Shown piece after piece: positions 30,400 through 40,442 of a stretch of DNA of 43,923 nucleotides. The notes under the pieces are model-generated. The model saw nothing but the letters and a program-made list of their open reading frames with translations. It had not been told where the DNA came from and did no database searches. The DNA comes from Streptosporangiaceae bacterium (lineage in GTDB: Bacteria > Actinomycetota > Actinomycetes > Streptosporangiales > Streptosporangiaceae): positions 1-43,923 of the forward strand of contig JAICWX010000031.1 of assembly GCA_025934635.1 (NCBI GenBank), given 5' to 3'. Each line of letters begins with the position of its first letter. Position 1 is the stretch's first letter. The position numbers and the translations under genes are program-made.

Positions 30400-30517
30400 A
30401 TCGGACCTCCGCCCCCGGGGACCGTCACATTGACCGGATAACCACACAGAGGGCCAGGTCACCCCGCTGATACATACCCGGCGACGACATCCTCACTATC
30501 CGTGCCGGCGGGCGGCG

Positions 30518-31522
30518 TCACCGGCCCGGGTCGATGTGGATCTTCGTGCCGGCCCCGGTGCTGACCTTCCCGGCCAGCGCCTCGGCCGCCTCGTCCAGGC
30601 CCACGGTCACCTCGACGATGCGCGACGGGTCCACCCGGCCGTCGGCGTAGTACCCGATGGCCGGCGCGAGCCCGGCCGAGGCGCCGAGGATGCCCACCAC
30701 GGTCATGTCGCCGAGGACGAGGTCGCGGCTGTCGATCATGCTCGGCACCCCCGCGATGCCGATGTAGACCACCCGGCCGGCCGGCTCGGCCCGGGCCAGC
30801 GCGGCCGCGGGCATCTGGTGGTCATCAGTGCAGTCCACGACCGCGTCGTAGGTCACCGGCGGCGGGTCGTCCGCCGTCCAGTAGCCGGCGGCGCCCAAGG
30901 AGCCAGCCAGTTCCTCCCGGCCCCGGTCCAGCGCCCAGATATGCACCTCGGCCCCCATCGCGGTGGCGAACGCCGTGGTCAGCAGCCCGATGGTGCCCGG
31001 CCCGCAGACCAGCACCCGCCTGCCCGGCCCAGCCTGGGCCGCGGAGGCAGCCCGCCAGCCGTTGCCGCCCGGTTCGACCAGGGCGCCGGCCACCTCACCG
31101 ATCGCGTCGGGCAGCCGGTACAGGCTGGATGCGCGGACCGGCAGCTGCTCCGCCAGGCCGCCGGGCCAGTCCATGATGCCCACCTCGCGGCGGTCGGCGC
31201 AGGTGTGCCCGCGCCCCGCCGCGCACCGCGGGCACTGCCCGCAGCCGAGCATGGTGTCCCCGGTCACCCGGGCGCCCAGCCACCCCGCGTCCACTCCCTC
31301 GCCGAGCGCGGACACCACGCCGCACCACTCGTGACCCGGCCGTATCGGGTACTCGATCCGGCCCTGGGCGAAGTAGGCCAGCTTCTCGGTGAACAGCTCC
31401 ACGTCCGTCCCGCAGATCCCGGCCCGGCGGACGTCCACCACGACCTGCCCGGGCCCGGCCACCGGGGCAGCCACCTCCTCAACCCGCGCCGACCCCGCGG
31501 CGGTGATCACTAGCGCACGCAT
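30518..31522 (-). CDS. Zinc-dependent medium-chain alcohol/polyol dehydrogenase
   Basis: Protein of 334 residues, MDR superfamily. Catalytic zinc ligands are in GICGTD (Cys37) and GHEWCG (His64, Glu65), plus Glu150 in the ALVEPGG segment. Structural zinc cysteines are CGQCPRCAAGRGHTC (94, 97, 100, 108). The NAD(P) motif is VCGPGTIGLL near 172-181. It resembles threonine- or sorbitol-type dehydrogenases that oxidise an alcohol to a ketone or aldehyde. It lies 12 nt after the ATPase gene, so it is the third gene of tetR-ATPase-adh and should belong to the same TetR-controlled pathway. Substrate unknown. The 118 nt upstream of the neighbouring hydrolase gene (30400-30517) show nothing notable. 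Confidence 0.9.
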   Translation of the reverse strand: MRALVITAAGSARVEEVAAPVAGPGQVVVDVRRAGICGTDVELFTEKLAYFAQGRIEYPIRPGHEWCGVVSALGEGVDAGWLGARVTGDTMLGCGQCPRCAAGRGHTCADRREVGIMDWPGGLAEQLPVRASSLYRLPDAIGEVAGALVEPGGNGWRAASAAQAGPGRRVLVCGPGTIGLLTTAFATAMGAEVHIWALDRGREELAGSLGAAGYWTADDPPPVTYDAVVDCTDDHQMPAAALARAEPAGRVVYIGIAGVPSMIDSRDLVLGDMTVVGILGASAGLAPAIGYYADGRVDPSRIVEVTVGLDEAAEALAGKVSTGAGTKIHIDPGR

Positions 31523-31534
31523 GCCCCCAGGATC

Positions 31535-32641
<1,107 letters not shown>

Positions 32642-32659
32642 GGCGCCACCTCCAGATTT

Positions 32660-33337
32660 CTACGAACCGCGCTTTCTTGCCCGCTTCGGGACGGGCTTGG
32701 CGTCGAATCCCAATTGCCCGGACGCGAACCGCATCGCAAGATCGTACGTGCGCTGCGGCGGCACCGCCGGGTCTTCCAGTGCGATCTGCACCGCCAGCCC
32801 GTCGAGCAGGGCGGACAGCGTGATCGTGAAGTCGTCCGCGTCAACCGGCGCGAACTCGCCGGCCTCCTGGCCGGACAGCACGATGGAGCGGATGGTCTCC
32901 CGCCACCGCTCGTCGGACTTGGCCCGCACCGCGGCCACCCCGGCGTTGCGCGGCGACAGCGCCCACAGGTCCAGCCAGAGCAGCCAGTAGCTGTTCGGCT
33001 CGGGATCGGTGCCGGGCAGGCAGTTCATGCCGATGAGCTCGGCCAGCCGCCCGGCCGCGGTCGGGATCTGCTCGATCCGCTGCACGTACTCGGCGTACCA
33101 GGTGTCCTCGGAGTACCTGATGGCCTCGGTCAGCAGCTGGTCGCGGGTCTTGAAGTAGTAGATGACCAGCGCCGGGCTCGTGCCGGTGCGCTCGGCCACG
33201 TCGGCGATCCTGGTGTCGGCGTAGCCCCGTTCCACGATGACGTCCAGCGCGGCGCGCAGCATCTGCTCACGCCGTTCCCCGGCGTCCCGCGAGCCTCGTT
33301 CTCCGGCGTCCCGCGAACCTCCGCCGTTCTCCCTCAT
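32660..33337 (-). CDS. TetR-family regulator (BetI-like)
   Basis: Protein of 225 residues. The helix-turn-helix is about residues 24-68 (MLRAALDVIVERGYADTRI, then TGTSPALVIYYFKTRDQLL). The C-terminal ligand domain includes WLLWLDLWALSPRNAGVA and LSALLDGLAVQIALED, similar to BetI-type regulators. The ATG has GAGG 7 nt upstream. The N-terminus is lengthened by a duplicated SRDAGER (24-bp repeat). It is divergent from the FAD oxidoreductase over a near-perfect palindrome and is the obvious candidate to bind it, and the identical-type site at 16992. Confidence 0.9.
   Translation of the reverse strand: MRENGGGSRDAGERGSRDAGERREQMLRAALDVIVERGYADTRIADVAERTGTSPALVIYYFKTRDQLLTEAIRYSEDTWYAEYVQRIEQIPTAAGRLAELIGMNCLPGTDPEPNSYWLLWLDLWALSPRNAGVAAVRAKSDERWRETIRSIVLSGQEAGEFAPVDADDFTITLSALLDGLAVQIALEDPAVPPQRTYDLAMRFASGQLGFDAKPVPKRARKRGS
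33279..33326 (-). repeat. 24-bp direct duplication in the 5' end of tetR
   Basis: Two adjacent 24-bp units (33279-33302 and 33303-33326) starting CCGGCGTCCCGCGA encode SRDAGER twice, ahead of the DNA-binding domain. In frame. Confidence 0.8.
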
Positions 33338-33411
33338 GTTCAGGCCTCGCCACCCTCGTTCCGGGACCGTTCCCTCGCTGGCGGTCTTGTCCGCAATCGT
33401 AGCAGCTTCTA

Positions 33412-33427
33412 GACTGAATGTTCAGTC
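33412..33427. promoter_or_regulatory. Near-perfect 16-bp palindrome, candidate TetR operator
   Basis: GACTGAATGTTCAGTC, imperfect only at the centre, lies between tetR (start 33337) and the oxidoreductase (start 33449). Flanks included (CTAGACTGAAYGTTCAGTCAA), it matches the aminotransferase site at 16992 in all but one base. Its place is suited to controlling both divergent operons. Confidence 0.78.
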
Positions 33428-33448
33428 AACTTTCGGAGGGGCCAGTTC

Positions 33449-35203
33449 ATGGCAACCAAGGCAAGCACGGCGGCTAAGGCAGCGAGCGCGGCGAAGGCCG
33501 CGGCGGGAAAGGCAGTACAGGCCGCCAAGGCAGCCCAGGCCGCCCGGTCCGCGGGCGCGATCAGGGCGAAGACCGGAGCGAGCGGCCCTGCGGACTACGA
33601 CGCGATCATCGTCGGCGGCGGCCACAACGGCCTGGTCGCGGCGGCCTACCTGGCCCGCTCGGGTGCCCGCACCCTCGTCCTGGAATCCAGGAACAAGACC
33701 GGCGGCGCCGCGACCACCGAAGCTCCCTGGCCGGACGCCCCCGACTTCAAGGTCACCCGGCTGTCCTACGTGATGTCGCTGCTGCCCCCGACGATCATCA
33801 ACGATCTTCAGCTGGAGAAACACGGCTACAAGATCTTCCCGATGGGCCCGTACTACCAGGCCTTCCCCGAGGGCGGCTCGATCAAGCTGTACGCCGACGA
33901 CGCCAGGCGCAACCACGACGAGGTATCGCGCTGGTCGAAGAAGGACGCCGACGCCATGCCGCGCTGGGACGCGTGGCTGGCCGGGCTGGCCGACGTGCTC
34001 GGCCCGCTGCTCCTCCAGGTGCCGCCGAACCTGGGCTCCCGCAAGCCCCGTGACCTCGAGCAGACGCTGCGGCTGGCCTGGCGCCAGCGCGGGCTCGACG
34101 TCCGGACCATCGCCGACGTTACCCGGCTGATGACGATGTCGATCGCTGACCTGCTCGATGACTGGTTCGAGTCGCCGCAGGTCAAGGGCGCGCTCGCGGT
34201 CAACGGCGTGATCGGCACCTGGGCCGGCCCGTACGAGCCGGGCACCGCCTACGTGATGGCGCACCACTCGATCGGCGACGTCGGCGACGGCCACCTGGGC
34301 AACTGGGGATTCGCCGAAGGCGGCATGGGCGCGGTCTCCGACGCGATCGCCCGCGCCGCCGTGCAGAACGGCGCCGAGATCCGGACCGGCGCCGGGGTCC
34401 GCCGGATCCTGCTCCGCGACGGCCGCGCGGCCGGCGTCGAGCTGGAGAACGGCCAGCAGCTCACCGCCAAGGTCATCGTCTCGAGCCTGCACCCGCGCAC
34501 CGCGTTCCTGGACCACGTCGGCCGGGCCAACCTGCCGGACGACTTCGTGACCGACATCGAGCACTGGAAGACCCGCAGCGGCGTGGTCAAGATCAACCTG
34601 GCGCTGTCCGAGCTGCCCGACTTCACCGCCGACCCCGGCACGAACCGGCAGGAACACCACACCGGCTCGGTGGAGATGGCGCCCACCATGCCCTACATCG
34701 AGCGGGCGTTCCTCGAGGCCCGCGACGGCCGGCCGGCCACCCGCCCGTTCAGCGACGGGGTCATCCCGACCGCGTTCGACAAGACGCTGTGCCCCGAGGG
34801 CTATCACATCATGTCGCTGTTCACCCAGTGGGTCCCGGCCGACTGGAACGAGCAGCCGCACACCACCGAGCTCCAGGCCTACGCCGACCGCATGATCGAC
34901 TGCTACAACGAGGTGGCGCCGAACTTCAAGAGCTCGATCATCCACGCCGACATCGTGGGCCCGTACCAGATGGAACAGGACTACGGCCTGATCGGCGGGA
35001 ACATCTTCCACGGTGAGCTGTCCCTGGAGCAGCTGTTCCACATGCGCCCGGCCCCCGGCTTCGCCGACTACCGCACCCCGGTACCGGGCCTGTACTACGC
35101 CAGCTCGGCCACCCACGCCGGCGGCGGGGTCTGCGGCATCCCCGGCATGCAGGCGGCCAAGGCCGCGCTCGCCGACCGCCGGTCCGCCGTCCGCCGGAAG
35201 TGA
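33449..35203 (+). CDS. Phytoene desaturase-like FAD oxidoreductase with Ala/Lys-rich N-terminus
   Basis: Protein of 584 residues with GGAGGGG before the ATG. From residue 50 it is a typical NAD(P)/FAD-dependent oxidoreductase: DAIIVGGGHNGLVAAAYLARSG (dinucleotide motif at 56-61), GFAEGGMGAVSDAIARAA and a C-terminal VPGLYYASSATHAGGGVCGIPGMQAAKAAL. It resembles the PYROXD2 branch of carotenoid-desaturase-like proteins rather than CrtI, and no carotenoid genes are near. The first ~45 residues are a low-complexity AAK-repeat tail like a histone H1 or nucleoid-protein tail, unexpected on an oxidoreductase. It overlaps the next gene (GTGA) and lies under the TetR palindrome. Reaction unknown. Confidence 0.87.
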   Translation: MATKASTAAKAASAAKAAAGKAVQAAKAAQAARSAGAIRAKTGASGPADYDAIIVGGGHNGLVAAAYLARSGARTLVLESRNKTGGAATTEAPWPDAPDFKVTRLSYVMSLLPPTIINDLQLEKHGYKIFPMGPYYQAFPEGGSIKLYADDARRNHDEVSRWSKKDADAMPRWDAWLAGLADVLGPLLLQVPPNLGSRKPRDLEQTLRLAWRQRGLDVRTIADVTRLMTMSIADLLDDWFESPQVKGALAVNGVIGTWAGPYEPGTAYVMAHHSIGDVGDGHLGNWGFAEGGMGAVSDAIARAAVQNGAEIRTGAGVRRILLRDGRAAGVELENGQQLTAKVIVSSLHPRTAFLDHVGRANLPDDFVTDIEHWKTRSGVVKINLALSELPDFTADPGTNRQEHHTGSVEMAPTMPYIERAFLEARDGRPATRPFSDGVIPTAFDKTLCPEGYHIMSLFTQWVPADWNEQPHTTELQAYADRMIDCYNEVAPNFKSSIIHADIVGPYQMEQDYGLIGGNIFHGELSLEQLFHMRPAPGFADYRTPVPGLYYASSATHAGGGVCGIPGMQAAKAALADRRSAVRRK

Positions 35204-37263
35204 CCGCCGCCATCCAGGCGATGCTCGAGGCCCGGAGCGTGGCGCTGGTCGGAGCCAGCGCCCGCCCGGGCAGCCTCGGCGCGCGCATGATCGAGGAGGT
35301 GACCCGGAGCCCGTCCCGGCCGCGCACCTACCTGGTGAACCCGCGGTACGCGGACATCGGCGGCGTCCCCTGCCTGCCCGACCTCGCCGCGATACCCGAA
35401 CCGGTCGACCTGGCGCTGCTCGCCGTCCCCGACTCCGCCCTGGAGGCGCAGCTGGGAGCGGCGGCGGAACACCGAGCTCGTTCGGCCGTGATCTTCGGAA
35501 GTGCCTACGACCCGCACGGGACGCACGGCCTGCGGGACCGCCTGGCCGCGGTCGCCCGGGACGCGGGGATGGCCGTGTGCGGCGCGGGGTGCATGGGGTT
35601 CGTCAACGTGGCCCGCGGGCTGCGGGCCATCGGCTACGTCGAGCCCGACCCGCTGCCCGCCGGGCCGGTCGCGCTGGTCACCCACTCGGGCTCGGTGTTC
35701 TCGGCCCTGCTGCGGACCCGCCGCGGCTTCGGCTTCACCCTGGCCGTCTCCAGCGGCCAGGAACTGGTCACCACGGCCGCCGATTACGCCCGGTACGCGC
35801 TCACCCTGCCCGGCACCACGGTGCTGGCCCTGGTCCTCGAGGCGATCAGGGACGGGCCCGGGCTGCGCGCGGCGCTCAACGACGCGCTGGCCGCCGGCAT
35901 CCCCGTGATCCTGCTCAGCGTGGGCGCCTCCGCGGCCGGGCAGGCGCTGGTGGCGGCGCACTCCGGCGCGCTGGCCGCGGACGGCGGCGCCTGGGAGGCG
36001 CTGGCCGCCGCCTACGGCGTGCACCGCGTCGGCGACCTGGCCGAGCTGGCCGACACCCTCGAGCTGTTCGCCTCCGGCCGCCGGGCCGCCCCCGGCACCG
36101 GCATCGCCACCGTGCACGACTCCGGCCTGGAACGCGCGCACACCGCCGACCTGGCCGCCGAAGCCGGGGTCCCCTTCGCCCCCCTCGCCCCGGCCACCAC
36201 CGCCCGGCTGGCCGCCCTGCTCGACGACGGCCTGGCCCCGGGCAACCCGCTGGACGTGTGGGGGACCGGCCGTGACACCGAGGAACTGTTCGCCGGCTGC
36301 CTGGACGCGCTGGCCGCCGACCCGTCGGTCGGCGCCGTCGCGCTGGCCGTGGACCTGGTCCCCGAGTTCGACGGGGACGAGTCCTACCCGCGCGCCGTCC
36401 GCACCGCCGCCGCCGCCACCGCCAAGCCGGTCACGATCCTGGCCGGCCTGCCCGCCGCGATCGACCAGGCCGCCGCCGCCCACCTGCGCGCGTCCGGGAT
36501 CCCGGTCCTCGAAGGCACCCGCACCGGCCTCCTGGCGCTGCGCCACCTCCTTGATCACGCCGAGCGCCCCGTACCGCCCCTCGCCCCCGGCCCCCCGCGC
36601 ACCCCCCGCCCCGGCCAGCCCGGTCCCGGCCCGCTTCCCACCGGCGGCCCCGAGCTGTTCGCGCTGCTGCGCGAGTACGCCATCGCCGTCCCGCGCACCG
36701 AGCCCGCCGCCACCCGCGCCGCCGCCCTGGCCGCCGCCGACGCGATCGGCTACCCCGTCGTCCTCAAGACCGCCGAGCCCGGCATCGCCCACAAGTCGGA
36801 CGTCGGCGGCGTCCGCCTCGGCCTGGCCAGCCGGGCCGAGACCGCCCGCGCCTACGACGACCTGGCCGCCCGCCTGGGCCCGCGCGTCCTGGTCGCCCAG
36901 ACCGCCCCGGCCGGCCCCGAGCTGGCCCTGGGCCTGGTCCGCGACCCCGCGCTCGGCCCCCTGCTGGTGATAAGCGCGGGCGGCATTCTCATCGAGATTT
37001 TTGCCGAACGAGTGGTCTTGCTCCCCCCCGTCACCCGTCCCGCGGCCCTGGAAGCGGTGCGGCGGCTGCGTCTCGCCCCGGTCCTGGCCGGCGCCCGCGG
37101 CCAGCCCGCCGCCGACATGAACGCGATCGCCGCCGCCATCGAGGGCCTGTCCAACCTGGCCCTCGACCTCGGCGACGCCATCGGCGCCCTCGACATCAAC
37201 CCCCTGATCTGCGGACCCCACGGTGCCCTGGCCGTCGACGCCCTGCTGATCCCGGCCCGCTGA
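35200..37263 (+). CDS. NDP-forming acyl-CoA synthetase (acetyl-CoA synthetase ADP-forming-like)
   Basis: Protein of 687 residues, alpha-beta fusion type. Order: CoA-binding Rossmann domain (VALVGASARPGSLG at 14-27), succinyl-CoA-ligase-like domains (LVTHSGSVFSALL near 159-171; AAHSGALAADGGAWEA with the likely phosphohistidine His254), then a C-terminal ATP-grasp domain from about 460 (YPVVLKTAEPGIAHKSDVGGVRLGL, ending in ALDINPLI). It interconverts an acyl-CoA plus NDP and phosphate with the acid plus CoA and NTP. The GTG start overlaps the oxidoreductase stop, so the two are coupled. A Pro-rich linker separates the halves. Acyl specificity unknown; probably harvests energy from the oxidised product of this cluster. 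Confidence 0.89.
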   Translation: MTAAIQAMLEARSVALVGASARPGSLGARMIEEVTRSPSRPRTYLVNPRYADIGGVPCLPDLAAIPEPVDLALLAVPDSALEAQLGAAAEHRARSAVIFGSAYDPHGTHGLRDRLAAVARDAGMAVCGAGCMGFVNVARGLRAIGYVEPDPLPAGPVALVTHSGSVFSALLRTRRGFGFTLAVSSGQELVTTAADYARYALTLPGTTVLALVLEAIRDGPGLRAALNDALAAGIPVILLSVGASAAGQALVAAHSGALAADGGAWEALAAAYGVHRVGDLAELADTLELFASGRRAAPGTGIATVHDSGLERAHTADLAAEAGVPFAPLAPATTARLAALLDDGLAPGNPLDVWGTGRDTEELFAGCLDALAADPSVGAVALAVDLVPEFDGDESYPRAVRTAAAATAKPVTILAGLPAAIDQAAAAHLRASGIPVLEGTRTGLLALRHLLDHAERPVPPLAPGPPRTPRPGQPGPGPLPTGGPELFALLREYAIAVPRTEPAATRAAALAAADAIGYPVVLKTAEPGIAHKSDVGGVRLGLASRAETARAYDDLAARLGPRVLVAQTAPAGPELALGLVRDPALGPLLVISAGGILIEIFAERVVLLPPVTRPAALEAVRRLRLAPVLAGARGQPAADMNAIAAAIEGLSNLALDLGDAIGALDINPLICGPHGALAVDALLIPAR

Positions 37264-37312
37264 ACCCGCCTGCGGGTGTATCAGGCACTGGGCAGGCGTC
37301 TCCGTCGAGATG

Positions 37313-37330
37313 CCCGCTGCAACCAGCGGG
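37313..37330 (+). terminator. Stem-loop after the acyl-CoA synthetase gene
   Basis: CCCGCTG (37313-37319) pairs with CAGCGGG (37324-37330) around CAAC. A smaller 6-bp hairpin (ACCCGC-CT-GCGGGT) is at 37264-37277, right after the stop. No T-tract follows. Plausible operon end. Confidence 0.45.
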
Positions 37331-37405
37331 GCCATTCCCGCGTCTGTGGGGGTGGCACGATGACTGCCAATATATTGCTGCTGTTGTGATGAAGGGTTGA
37401 CGGAG

Positions 37406-38299
37406 ATGGCCAGGTTGAGTGGCACGCTGAGACAGCCGCTGGCGCGGGTTGCGGTGCTGACGTTGTGCGGGGCGGGGCTGGTGGGCGTGCTAGCGGGTTG
37501 CGGTTCATCCGGGTCGCCCGGTGGTGCGGGTGCCGCCGGCCCGTCCGCGACAGCGACCAGGACCGCTCAGACGGCGGCCATCGCGCCATTCGTCAGCATC
37601 ACCGAGCCGTTCGACCCCGGCCACCCGGCCCGGGTCGAGACCGCCCCGGATAGCTGCGGCCAGGGCAGCACGCTCGCTATCGAGAAGTGTTTCGAGACCA
37701 GGACCGAGAACGTCGACACCGAGATCAACGCGGCCCAGGCGGCCACGTACGCCACCGCCGCCGCGGCCGGCCGCGCCGCCATCCTGTCCCAGGACAGCGC
37801 GTGGCTGGCCGCGCGGGGCCCGGTCTGCCAGGCCGCCTTTCACAGCGGCGGCACGATCGACGGGATCAACGTCGCGGCCTGCCTGCTCGACGAGAGCAAC
37901 GCCCGGTTCATCGCGGTGAAGGGGATCACCCCGCACGAGTACCGGCTCAAGGCCACCGACAGCATGGACCCGGGCGCCCTGGCCTGGTACACCACGCCCG
38001 GAGGATCGCGCATCGCGGAGTTGAGCACCCAGGGCGACCAGACCGGCGGGGCGATCGTCACCTGGATCATCGTGGGCGGGGCGCAGGGTTTCATGGTCAA
38101 CCCGAAGCAGTTCTTCTACCTGGACAGCCCGTTCAGCGACCCCGGCGTGGTCCAGGGCCAGGACCCCGCCTACCACCGGGTGCCGACCGGCCAGGAATTC
38201 CAGTTCTCGATCGACTACTCCAACCTCGCCAAGGACCCGGACGGGGGCAAGGGCGGCTACGTGTACGCACCTGGCGACCCCGTGGCGGAGTGGAACTAA
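37406..38299 (+). CDS. LprI/DUF1311-like lipoprotein
   Basis: Protein of 297 residues from ATG 37406 with GAAGGG 9 nt upstream. A signal peptide ends in the lipobox VLAGC, followed by a Ser/Gly/Ala/Thr linker. The middle (DSCGQGSTLAIEKCFETRTENVD, then AILSQDSAWLAARGPVC, then the NVAACLLDESNARF block) matches the cysteine pattern of the LprI/DUF1311 domain, found in periplasmic or envelope proteins including lysozyme inhibitors. About 130 further residues at the C-terminus are not recognised. A membrane-anchored extracellular protein of unknown role; it stands alone. Confidence 0.75.
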   Translation: MARLSGTLRQPLARVAVLTLCGAGLVGVLAGCGSSGSPGGAGAAGPSATATRTAQTAAIAPFVSITEPFDPGHPARVETAPDSCGQGSTLAIEKCFETRTENVDTEINAAQAATYATAAAAGRAAILSQDSAWLAARGPVCQAAFHSGGTIDGINVAACLLDESNARFIAVKGITPHEYRLKATDSMDPGALAWYTTPGGSRIAELSTQGDQTGGAIVTWIIVGGAQGFMVNPKQFFYLDSPFSDPGVVQGQDPAYHRVPTGQEFQFSIDYSNLAKDPDGGKGGYVYAPGDPVAEWN

Positions 38300-38327
38300 G
38301 CAGAGCTGAGCTCATCGCCGGCCCTGC

Positions 38328-39860
38328 TCAGATGCCGTAGGCGGCCCGCCGTTCGAGCAGCCGCCGCGCGTTGCGCAGGGCCAGCGCGATGACCGTCTCC
38401 ATCGGGTTGATGCCGACCGGGCCGGGGAACAGGCTGGCGTCGGCCACGATCAGGCCGGGTACGCCGTAGACCTCCCCGAAGCTGCCGGTCACGCCGCGCC
38501 GCGGGTCCGCGCTCATCCGGGCGGTGCCCATCAGGTGGATGGAGAACAGCTGCAGCGCCCGCCGCCGAACCGGCCGGGCCAGCAGCCGGCCCAGCTCGCC
38601 GGGCGTGCGGACGACCGGGGCGCCCTCGAAGGGGAGCAGCACGCGCCGGGCGCCCGCCGTGAACAGCGCCTGCGCGGTCAGCTCGACGCCGCGCACGATG
38701 CGGGCGGCGTCGCGTTCGGTCAGCTGGTAGAAGACCTGCGGCCCGAGGCCGGGCAGGTGCCGGATCCGGCCGCTGCCGGTGTCGGAGACCAGCGGACCGG
38801 CGGTGACGATCCGGTTGTAGTCCGCCATCAGCGCGCCGAGCTCGGCGCCGTAGGCCGGCATGATGCCGGCCAGCATCGGGGGGGTCAGGCTGGTCGCGGT
38901 CAGCAGCAGTCCGTCGCGAGCGAACTCGCGTACCTGGAAGGCCTGGTGGACGCCCTGCCAGCCGGTCACGTCCTCGTCGAAGAACGCGGTCACCACCGCG
39001 TTCGGGTGCACCGACAGGTTCCGGCCGAGCTGGCCGGAAGCCGGCCGCAGCCCCGACCGCGCGAGCAGGGCCGGCGTCTGCAGCGCGCCGCCCGCCACGA
39101 CCACCGCCCGCGCGCGTACCGTCACGGCCGGACCCCGGCGGCCGCCCGGGCCCACCACGTGACCGGTCACCCCCGCCGCCCTGGTTCCGGTCCGGGTGAT
39201 GCGGTCCACCCGGCAGTCGGCCAGCAGCCGGGCCCCGGCCGCCAGTGCCCGGGGCACGCTGGTCACCAGCATCGACTGCTTCGCGCCGGTCGGGCAGCCG
39301 CTGCTGCAGTTGCTGGTGCCGGCGCAGTGCAGCTGGTTCCTGCGGTTCGCCACCACCGCCCAGCCCTTAGCCCGCGCGGCGTCCCGGAACAGCGCGGAGT
39401 CCCGCCCGATCGTCTCCGGGTCCTGCGGGCCGACCGAGAGCCGGGACTCGATCTCGGCGAAATAGGGGTCGAGATCCCGCTCGCCGATGGCCCGCAGGCC
39501 CTCCCGCTCGGCCCAGCGCTGGAGCACCCGGGCCGGCGTCCGCCACGACATGCCCCCGTTGACCACCGTGGAGCCGCCGACGCAGCGCCCCTCGGCGTAC
39601 AGCACCGACGGCCGGCCGATCGCCATCCCGCCCCCGCCGTCCCGGTACAGCGTGCGCAGCGCCCGCCCGGTCCCGGCCGTGAACGACGCCGTCGGGTGGT
39701 AACCGCCCTCCTCGAGCACGATCACGTCCACCCCGGCCTCGGCCAGTTCCGCCGCCACGGTCGCCCCGCCCGCCCCCGAACCGACCACCACCACCCCGCA
39801 CTCCAGGCTCAGGTCGCCCCCGATCCCGTCCCGCGTCGTCAGGCCGCTGAGCGCTGTCAT
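38328..39860 (-). CDS. GMC-family FAD oxidoreductase
   Basis: Protein of 510 residues. FAD motif VVVVGSGAGGATVAAELAEAG at about 23-43; GRCVGGSTVVNGGMSWRTP near 92-108; a cysteine-rich CAGTSNCSSGCPTGAKQS near 180; and the C-terminal GMC catalytic region with HLMGTARM and PGPVGINPMETVIAL (the usual His/Asn pair). It oxidises an alcohol of a sugar, sterol or similar. The cysteine segment is typical of the GMC branch that works with a small partner subunit and a membrane acceptor. Its ATG overlaps the stop of the small gene upstream (ATGA), supporting a two-subunit enzyme. Confidence 0.9.
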   Translation of the reverse strand: MTALSGLTTRDGIGGDLSLECGVVVVGSGAGGATVAAELAEAGVDVIVLEEGGYHPTASFTAGTGRALRTLYRDGGGGMAIGRPSVLYAEGRCVGGSTVVNGGMSWRTPARVLQRWAEREGLRAIGERDLDPYFAEIESRLSVGPQDPETIGRDSALFRDAARAKGWAVVANRRNQLHCAGTSNCSSGCPTGAKQSMLVTSVPRALAAGARLLADCRVDRITRTGTRAAGVTGHVVGPGGRRGPAVTVRARAVVVAGGALQTPALLARSGLRPASGQLGRNLSVHPNAVVTAFFDEDVTGWQGVHQAFQVREFARDGLLLTATSLTPPMLAGIMPAYGAELGALMADYNRIVTAGPLVSDTGSGRIRHLPGLGPQVFYQLTERDAARIVRGVELTAQALFTAGARRVLLPFEGAPVVRTPGELGRLLARPVRRRALQLFSIHLMGTARMSADPRRGVTGSFGEVYGVPGLIVADASLFPGPVGINPMETVIALALRNARRLLERRAAYGI

Positions 39861-40369
39861 GACGAGCCCGCCCCGCCGCCCGCCCGGCCCGCGTCCGAGG
39901 CCTCATGCGCGCGGATCTGCGGCCCGTGCCGGTCCAGGCGGCGGCGGGACACGGCCGCGATGTAGGGATCCGGGTCGTAGCCGATCTCCCGCTGCACCTC
40001 GGGCAGCTCGTAGTAGCACATGACGAGCACGCTCTTGAGCCGCCGGATCAGCTCGGCCGCCGGGTCCGGCCGCGCCAGCAGCGCCCTGACGTAGGCGGCG
40101 GCCACCCGGTCGTCGAGCCGGGTGAACCGCCGTCCCCGCGACGCCGGGTACAGCCGCGCGCCCTGCTCCACGGCGGCCAGCGCCACCGCCAGCGCCTTCT
40201 GGGCCGCGGGCGGCAGCGAGCCGAGCATCAGGCCGAACTCGCCCAGCACCCGCTCCGCCCGCTGCCCGGCCCGGACCCCGGGCGGGCAGATGACCTCAGC
40301 GAACCGCCTGGCCACCGCCCGGAACGGGACCTCAGCCGCCTCGTCCGCCACTTCGCCTGCTGCCACCAA
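39857..40369 (-). CDS. Small partner protein of the GMC oxidoreductase
   Basis: Up to 170 residues. The start is unclear (TTG 40369, GTG 40366 or a later GTG at codon 7). The mostly helical sequence has FAEVICPP, LPPAAQKALAVALAAVEQGARL, SRGRRFTRLD and SVLVMCYYELPEVQREIGYDPDPYI. This recalls the subunit-3-type partners of membrane gluconate/GMC dehydrogenases. No signal peptide is visible. Translational coupling to the GMC gene suggests assembly or electron-transfer support. Family assignment is tentative. Confidence 0.7.
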   Translation of the reverse strand: MVAAGEVADEAAEVPFRAVARRFAEVICPPGVRAGQRAERVLGEFGLMLGSLPPAAQKALAVALAAVEQGARLYPASRGRRFTRLDDRVAAAYVRALLARPDPAAELIRRLKSVLVMCYYELPEVQREIGYDPDPYIAAVSRRRLDRHGPQIRAHEASDAGRAGGGAGSS

Positions 40370-40442
40370 GCCATTGTCATCCCTTCTCTTACGGCGCGCC
40401 CGCCGCCTGTCGTGCGCGGACCCGATCCGTTAGGGTCGGTTC

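Noticed and set aside
27961..30441. Continuation of the nitrilase frame through the hydrolase gene
   Set aside because: No family resemblance beyond 27960; it is antisense to a gene with clear hydrolase motifs.
33449..35203. Oxidoreductase as carotenoid CrtI
   Set aside because: No phytoene synthase, cyclase or isoprenoid genes around, and the sequence is closer in style to the PYROXD2 branch.
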